Source: Limnohabitans sp. Bal53 (GTDB taxonomy: Bacteria; Pseudomonadota; Gammaproteobacteria; Burkholderiales; Burkholderiaceae_C). Taken from it: 64,000 nucleotides of DNA. Position 1 is the stretch's first letter, and every line of letters begins with the position of its first letter. Under the pieces are notes generated by a model. That model made no database searches, was not told the DNA's origin, and saw only the letters and a program-made list of their open reading frames with translations. Both the position numbers and the translations under genes were made by a program. Shown here piece after piece: positions 60,203 through 64,000 of this stretch. The stretch spans positions 248,001 to 312,000 of the forward strand of contig NZ_NESH01000004.1 in the NCBI RefSeq assembly GCF_003063355.1, in the 5' to 3' direction.

Positions 60203-61171
60203 ATGAACAAGAAACTACCCATCACTCTGGCCATCATCGGCGCAGTCACCGTTCTCAGCGTGGGCCTATGGAAGGCCCAACAGCCTGGCGCCGAGGCGTT
60301 CCAGGGGCAAATGGAGGTTCAGGAAGTAGACGTCGCTTCCAAGGTCAGTGCCCGGATCGCGGACATCTTGGTCAAGGAAGGGGATGTCATCACGGTCGGC
60401 TCGCCGCTGATTCGCCTGGACAGTCCTGAGGTGACCGCAAAACTGGCGCAGGCCACTGCGGCCCAGGAGGCTGCGCAGGCCACCGCGGCCAAGGCACAAA
60501 ATGGCGCCCGCCCCCAGGAGGTGGAAATCGCCCGTCTGAACTGGCAGCGCGCATTGGCGGCGGCGGACCTGGCACAGGCGTCGTTCAAGCGGATCGAAGG
60601 ATTGGCCAGGGACGGCTTGATCGCTGCGCAAAAGCGCGACGAGGCCGAAGCCAATTTCAAGACAGCCCGCGATCAAGCCCTGGCTGCACAGGCCCAATAC
60701 GAGATGGCTCGCGCCGGGGCCCGTGCCGAGGACAAGCAAGCTGCCGCCGCACAGGCGCGTCAATTGGCTGGAGTCGTAGCTGAAGTCCAGGCGGCCAAGG
60801 CCGAGACGGAACTCAAGAGCCCAGTGGCCGGCGAAGTCGTCAAGGTGCTGGGGCGCGTGGGTGAAATTTCGCCCCAAGGCGTCCCCGTGGTCACGGTTGC
60901 CAACATGGCAGATCAGTGGGTGGTGCTCAACGTGCGCGAAGACAAACTCGACAAGTTCGCCGTCGGCAAAGAATTCGATGCCACCTTGCCTGCCCTGAAA
61001 GGCCGTAAGGTTCGCTTCAAGGTCTACCGGGCAGCAGTCCTGCCTGATTTCGCCACGTGGCGTGCCACCAGGTCCGATCAGGGCTTTGACATCAAGACCT
61101 TCGAGGTGCGTGCCCGCCCGTCCCAAATGATTGAGGGCGTTCGCCCTGGCATGTCCGTGCTGGTCGAGTGA
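60203..61171 (+). CDS. HlyD/MFP-type membrane fusion adaptor
   Basis: 322 residues. One N-terminal membrane anchor (LPITLAIIGAVTVLSVGLWK) precedes the lipoyl-like half (VDVASKVSARIADILVKEGD, IRLDSPEVTAKLAQ), a long coiled-coil hairpin (~70-205), the second lipoyl half (LKSPVAGEVVKVLGRVGE) and a beta-barrel. This YbhG/HlyD-like adaptor spans the periplasm between the permeases and the outer-membrane factor. It starts one base after the previous stop. Confidence 0.9.
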   Translation: MNKKLPITLAIIGAVTVLSVGLWKAQQPGAEAFQGQMEVQEVDVASKVSARIADILVKEGDVITVGSPLIRLDSPEVTAKLAQATAAQEAAQATAAKAQNGARPQEVEIARLNWQRALAAADLAQASFKRIEGLARDGLIAAQKRDEAEANFKTARDQALAAQAQYEMARAGARAEDKQAAAAQARQLAGVVAEVQAAKAETELKSPVAGEVVKVLGRVGEISPQGVPVVTVANMADQWVVLNVREDKLDKFAVGKEFDATLPALKGRKVRFKVYRAAVLPDFATWRATRSDQGFDIKTFEVRARPSQMIEGVRPGMSVLVE

Positions 61172-61178
61172 ATTGACC

Positions 61179-62351
61179 ATGCGCCACTTCTTCAACAGCA
61201 CCAGGCGGGAGGTCCATCGCCTTGGTCAAAGTCCCTGGGACTTGGCGATGGTGACGTGGGTGCCTGTATTGGCCGTGGTGTTGGTCGTTTGGATATTCTC
61301 AAGCGCCATCCCCAGGAATCTGCCTGTTGGCGTGATGGATGAAGACCATTCCGCGCTATCGCGACAACTGGTCCGCATGCTCAACGCCTCGCCTGGCATG
61401 CAAGTGGTGGACGAATTCGACAGCGAGTCCTCGGTCCAACTTGCCCTAAGAGAGGTGCGGGTCTACGGGATGATCAACATCCCCCGGGACTTCGAGAGAG
61501 ACATCAAGCGTGGGATAAAGGCGGAGGTCATTCTGCGTCACAACGCTCAGTTCGCCACGCATTCGAGTCTGCTGCAGCGGGATGTACGCACGGTGGTTGG
61601 GACCCTGGCCGCCGGCATCGAAATGTCTGCTCGAAACAAGCGAGGTGAATCGGCCCAACAGGCCAAGGTCAGCTTTAACCCGATCCAAATCCAATCAATC
61701 GCGTTGTTCAACGGGTCTGGCAACTACGAAAAGTACCTGACTGCCGCCGCGATCCCCGCCATCCTTCACATCCTCGCGATGACGGCTGGGGCATGGGCGG
61801 TCGGCCGTGAGTTCAGGGATAGGACGCTGGGGCAGTGGCTGCAGCACGAGGGGCCGCGGGCCGTCGGAGCAGCCCTGCTGGGCAAGCTGGCGATTCCTTG
61901 GGTGACTCTGACCAGCGTGGGAGCCGCAGCGCTCTGGTACATCACGGCCGGGCGTGGCTGGGACATCTCTGGGAGCCTTCTCTGGATCTTCTTGGCCATG
62001 ACCTTACTGATGGCGCTATCGCTGGCCGCGGGTGCAGCGGCGGCCACTCTGACCAAGTCCTTGCGCACTGCGTTGTCCGTCACGGGGCTTTTGACCGCCC
62101 CGGCATTCGCGTTCAGCGGTATGAGTTTCCCGCTGAGTGCGATGCCTGACAGTGCTCGAATGTGGGCGACCTCAATGCCGTTCACCCACTACATCCGATT
62201 GCAGACCGAGCAATTGCTGATGGGCTTAACCTTCGGCGCGAGTGCCGCCACACCTGCTGTATTCCTGCTGGCCACCCTCGGGTTGCTCGGGCTGGCGGCC
62301 TTGGGCTTGGTCCAGGCTCGCGACAAGCCATCGACCTGGGGAGCGCGTTGA
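61179..62351 (+). CDS. ABC-2 type permease, first copy
   Basis: 390 residues from ATG 61179. One N-terminal helix (MVTWVPVLAVVLVVWIFSSA), a large extracytoplasmic domain with the motif VMDEDHSALSRQLVRML, then five or so C-terminal helices (AIPAILHILAMTAGAWAVGR, LLWIFLAMTLLMALSLAAGA, LLTAPAFAFSGMSFPL). This is the YhhJ/YbhR-like ABC-2 layout. A second permease of the same kind follows, so they probably form a heterodimer. Confidence 0.88.
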   Translation: MRHFFNSTRREVHRLGQSPWDLAMVTWVPVLAVVLVVWIFSSAIPRNLPVGVMDEDHSALSRQLVRMLNASPGMQVVDEFDSESSVQLALREVRVYGMINIPRDFERDIKRGIKAEVILRHNAQFATHSSLLQRDVRTVVGTLAAGIEMSARNKRGESAQQAKVSFNPIQIQSIALFNGSGNYEKYLTAAAIPAILHILAMTAGAWAVGREFRDRTLGQWLQHEGPRAVGAALLGKLAIPWVTLTSVGAAALWYITAGRGWDISGSLLWIFLAMTLLMALSLAAGAAAATLTKSLRTALSVTGLLTAPAFAFSGMSFPLSAMPDSARMWATSMPFTHYIRLQTEQLLMGLTFGASAATPAVFLLATLGLLGLAALGLVQARDKPSTWGAR

Positions 62352-62352
62352 C

Positions 62353-63492
62353 ATGACCTCGCACCATCCCACTTCGCTGAGGTCAGGGTTCGTCGCAACG
62401 CTGAGGGACGTCTTGCGCGACAAGGGCGCATTGATGATCTTTGTGGCTGCGCCCCTGTTCTATGCTTTCTTCTACCCCTGGTTCTTTGGCCCGGAGGTCG
62501 TGACCCGGATCCCGGTGGCGGTTGTCGACCAGGATCACTCGGCGCTTTCACGCTCGATTCATCGTCTGGCACTTGCCAATCCTCGCATCGAGGTCAAGGC
62601 AGTTGGGGCGGATGAGCGAGCCGCGCAAGCCGCCATGAGCCGTGGTGAGATTGATGGCTATCTGGTCCTGCCCGACGACCTGAAAGCCCATGTTGCCAGG
62701 GGAATGCCCGCTATGGTGACCGTGGTCTCGAACGGGGCCTATCCCCTCATCAGCAAGGCAGTTCAGTACGGCTTTTCTGAGGCCGTGGGCGCAGCCTCGG
62801 CAGGTGTTGAGATCAGGCAGCGAGAGGCCAAAGGACAGAGTCCCCGCCAAGCCGGCGAGAGCCGCACTCCCGTGGATTTCCGGGCCATGGCGCTGTTCAA
62901 CCCTACAGAAGGCTATAGCAGCTTCATTGTTCCTGCCGTTGCCTTGTTCATCATGCACCAGACCCTCCTGATGGGCGTGGGTATGCTGGTGGCGACCTGG
63001 GTCGAACGAGGCGCGGCTCATGCCAGTCCAATGGCCTGGATCGGGCGCTGGCTGGCATTCCTGTTGCCGGGATTGGTGTCTGGCCTGTTCTATTTCGGAT
63101 GGGTCTTTTGGCTCTACGGTTACCCTCGCGCTAACAACGTGGCTGGCTCCCTAGTTTTCCTGGTCCTGTACGTGTCGGCCATCGTGACGCTGGGGTCACT
63201 TGTGGGCCTGTGGTGTAGAGATCGCGAACGGGTCCTTCAAGTCCTGCTTTTTTCGACATTGCCGATGGTGTTTCTTGCCGGATTTTCCTGGCCGCCAGAA
63301 GCGTTGCCGCTCCCGTTGCAGTATCTGCGGTGGTTGATACCGACAACGTCTGGAGTGCAGGCTGCATTGCGCCTGAATCAAATGGGAGCCCCTCTGCAAA
63401 GCGTGATGCCCTATCTCGGTTGCCTGTTGGCACTGACCGTGGTGGCCGGCAGCTTCGTCTTGAAATTCGGCGGTAAGCCGCAGGGCGATTGA
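62353..63492 (+). CDS. ABC-2 type permease, second copy
   Basis: 379 residues from ATG 62353. Same design as the first permease: a helix at ~30-45 (IFVAAPLFYAFFYPWFFG), the motif VVDQDHSALSRSIHRL, and C-terminal helices (VALFIMHQTLLMGVGMLVAT, LVFLVLYVSAIVTLGSLVGL). Its motif D-x-D-H-S-A-L-S-R is shared with the first permease, showing an old duplication. No ATP-binding subunit gene is present in the operon or before the window end, so the energy subunit must come from elsewhere or is not used. Confidence 0.87.
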   Translation: MTSHHPTSLRSGFVATLRDVLRDKGALMIFVAAPLFYAFFYPWFFGPEVVTRIPVAVVDQDHSALSRSIHRLALANPRIEVKAVGADERAAQAAMSRGEIDGYLVLPDDLKAHVARGMPAMVTVVSNGAYPLISKAVQYGFSEAVGAASAGVEIRQREAKGQSPRQAGESRTPVDFRAMALFNPTEGYSSFIVPAVALFIMHQTLLMGVGMLVATWVERGAAHASPMAWIGRWLAFLLPGLVSGLFYFGWVFWLYGYPRANNVAGSLVFLVLYVSAIVTLGSLVGLWCRDRERVLQVLLFSTLPMVFLAGFSWPPEALPLPLQYLRWLIPTTSGVQAALRLNQMGAPLQSVMPYLGCLLALTVVAGSFVLKFGGKPQGD

Positions 63493-63836
63493 GGACGGAG
63501 ATACTTGCACACGCGCAGGCAATGGGCTGCTGTGAAGGCACGCTGCTGGTTCGAGGAAGAGCCACGCGTCGACTTCATCCGCAATATCGCCCCCTGGGAC
63601 GCCGACGATCTGGACGCTGATCGCAGCCGAGGATTGCGATTGGACCCTGAGCGGCCGTTGATCAAAGTTCTGCTGATGGCAGCTTCTGGCCGGTAGCAGC
63701 CAGCAGGTCTGAGCCAACGATAGTTCCCGTTGCGACGCCGATATCCTCAGCTGCCAGCCTGTGGCCTGTCGGTATGCGTTAAGAACCAAGGGACCGCAGA
63801 GGTCCCCCGCGTCAGCCCTCCGCTGCGTTCAAGCCA
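63493..63836. other. Gene-free stretch after the efflux operon
   Basis: About 340 bases. A 63-codon frame at 63505-63696 has only a TTG start and no recognisable motif, so it is not called. The only clear structure is the hairpin at 63790-63806. Confidence 0.5.
63790..63806 (-). terminator. Likely terminator of dacC-like gene
   Basis: GGGACC / GGTCCC with a 5-base loop; read on the minus strand it is followed by TTGGTTCTT. It lies about 30 bases after the dacC-like stop codon and would end its transcript. Confidence 0.6.
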
Positions 63837-64000
63837 TCACTTGCCGAACCACTTGGCCACGTACTGCCATGTGCGCAGCAACAGACCGGCGCGCTCCACA
63901 TCGGCCTGCGCCACGAGCGGGGTTTCGCCCAGCGGCTTGCCGTTCGAGGTGGCGACCACCTTGCCGACCACGGCGCCCTTGGCCACGGGCGCTTCCAGGC
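63837..64000 (-). CDS. dacC: D-alanyl-D-alanine carboxypeptidase (PBP5/6 type), 3' end only
   Basis: Only the last 53 codons are in the window. They read EAPVAKGAVVGKVVATSNGK, then PLGETPLVAQADVERAGLLL and RTWQYVAKWFGK, ending at TGA. This is the tail of the PBP5_C domain (with the P-V-A-K-G-x-x-V-G pattern) plus the amphipathic C-terminal helix that anchors PBP5/6 proteins to the outer face of the inner membrane. The enzyme removes the terminal D-Ala from peptidoglycan peptides. The active-site serine region lies beyond the window. This is probably core genome. Confidence 0.85.
   Translation of the reverse strand, partial: LEAPVAKGAVVGKVVATSNGKPLGETPLVAQADVERAGLLLRTWQYVAKWFGK

Noticed and set aside
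63505..63696. Small frame after the second ABC permease
   Set aside because: TTG start only, no ribosome site and no motif; unlikely to be a gene.
1..64000. CRISPR arrays, rRNA genes, riboswitches
   Set aside because: No regularly spaced direct repeats, ribosomal RNA or known riboswitch pattern was recognised on reading through; the tandem repeats in the DUF4148 gene are coding.

Overview
The window looks like a stretch of a betaproteobacterial chromosome, most likely Burkholderiales (Comamonadaceae-like). The signs are a DUF4148 repeat protein, a copper operon of multicopper oxidase, cupredoxin and CusF type, a D-alanyl-D-alanine carboxypeptidase end and general codon use. It is almost all accessory DNA: a defence-gene island with IS scars, an integrated element ending in a tRNA-Val fragment, a copper-resistance block, a second small integrase element, and an efflux operon next to what looks like core genome at the right edge.

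Region 1 (1-12.5 kb): a VRR-NUC-type nuclease end and a SprT-like metalloprotease flank a leftward block of three genes. These are a PD-(D/E)XK-like nuclease, a 2518-residue protein with two GHKL (sacsin/Hsp90-like) ATPase heads, and an SNF2 helicase coupled to it by a GTGA overlap. Imperfect ~67-bp direct repeats lie on both sides of the block. I recognise the domains but not the system, and it is the best candidate here for an undescribed defence module.

Region 2 (12.7-23.2 kb): a 103-residue protein and an apparently dead HsdM-HsdS fusion lead into a complete type I restriction-modification operon (hsdM, hsdS, hsdR). A palindromic short repeat sits in frame inside hsdM. An IS256-family remnant follows, joined by deletion to a 5'-truncated DUF2779 gene. 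Region 3 (23.2-27.1 kb) holds a NERD-nuclease/UvrD-like helicase divergent from a macrodomain protein, plus a WYL regulator. Region 4 (27.2-37.1 kb) holds a DUF2130 coiled-coil protein and a complete type I Zorya system (zorABCD).

Region 5 (37.3-43.4 kb): a periplasmic trypsin-like protease gene is split by an IS3-family element with a 3-bp target duplication. Next comes a small integrated element (tyrosine integrase, AlpA regulator, HUH-type Rep-like protein, ParB-like protein) ending at a 3' fragment of tRNA-Val(CAC). The left partner of this attachment site is not in the window, so the element, or a much larger island carrying the defence genes, may extend to the left.

Region 6 (44.2-51.0 kb): a copper-resistance operon (periplasmic protein, outer-membrane factor, multicopper oxidase, cupredoxin, DUF411 protein, CusF-like protein) divergent from a CopRS/CusRS-type two-component pair. 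Region 7 (51.0-56.4 kb): a recombinase-associated remnant, a second tyrosine recombinase and three proteins I do not recognise. Region 8 (56.4-64.0 kb): a DUF4148 protein, a LysR regulator, and a TetR regulator divergent from an efflux operon (outer-membrane factor, HlyD-type adaptor, two ABC-2 permeases, no ATPase seen). The window ends in the 3' end of a dacC-like gene. No rRNA, intact tRNA or CRISPR array was found.
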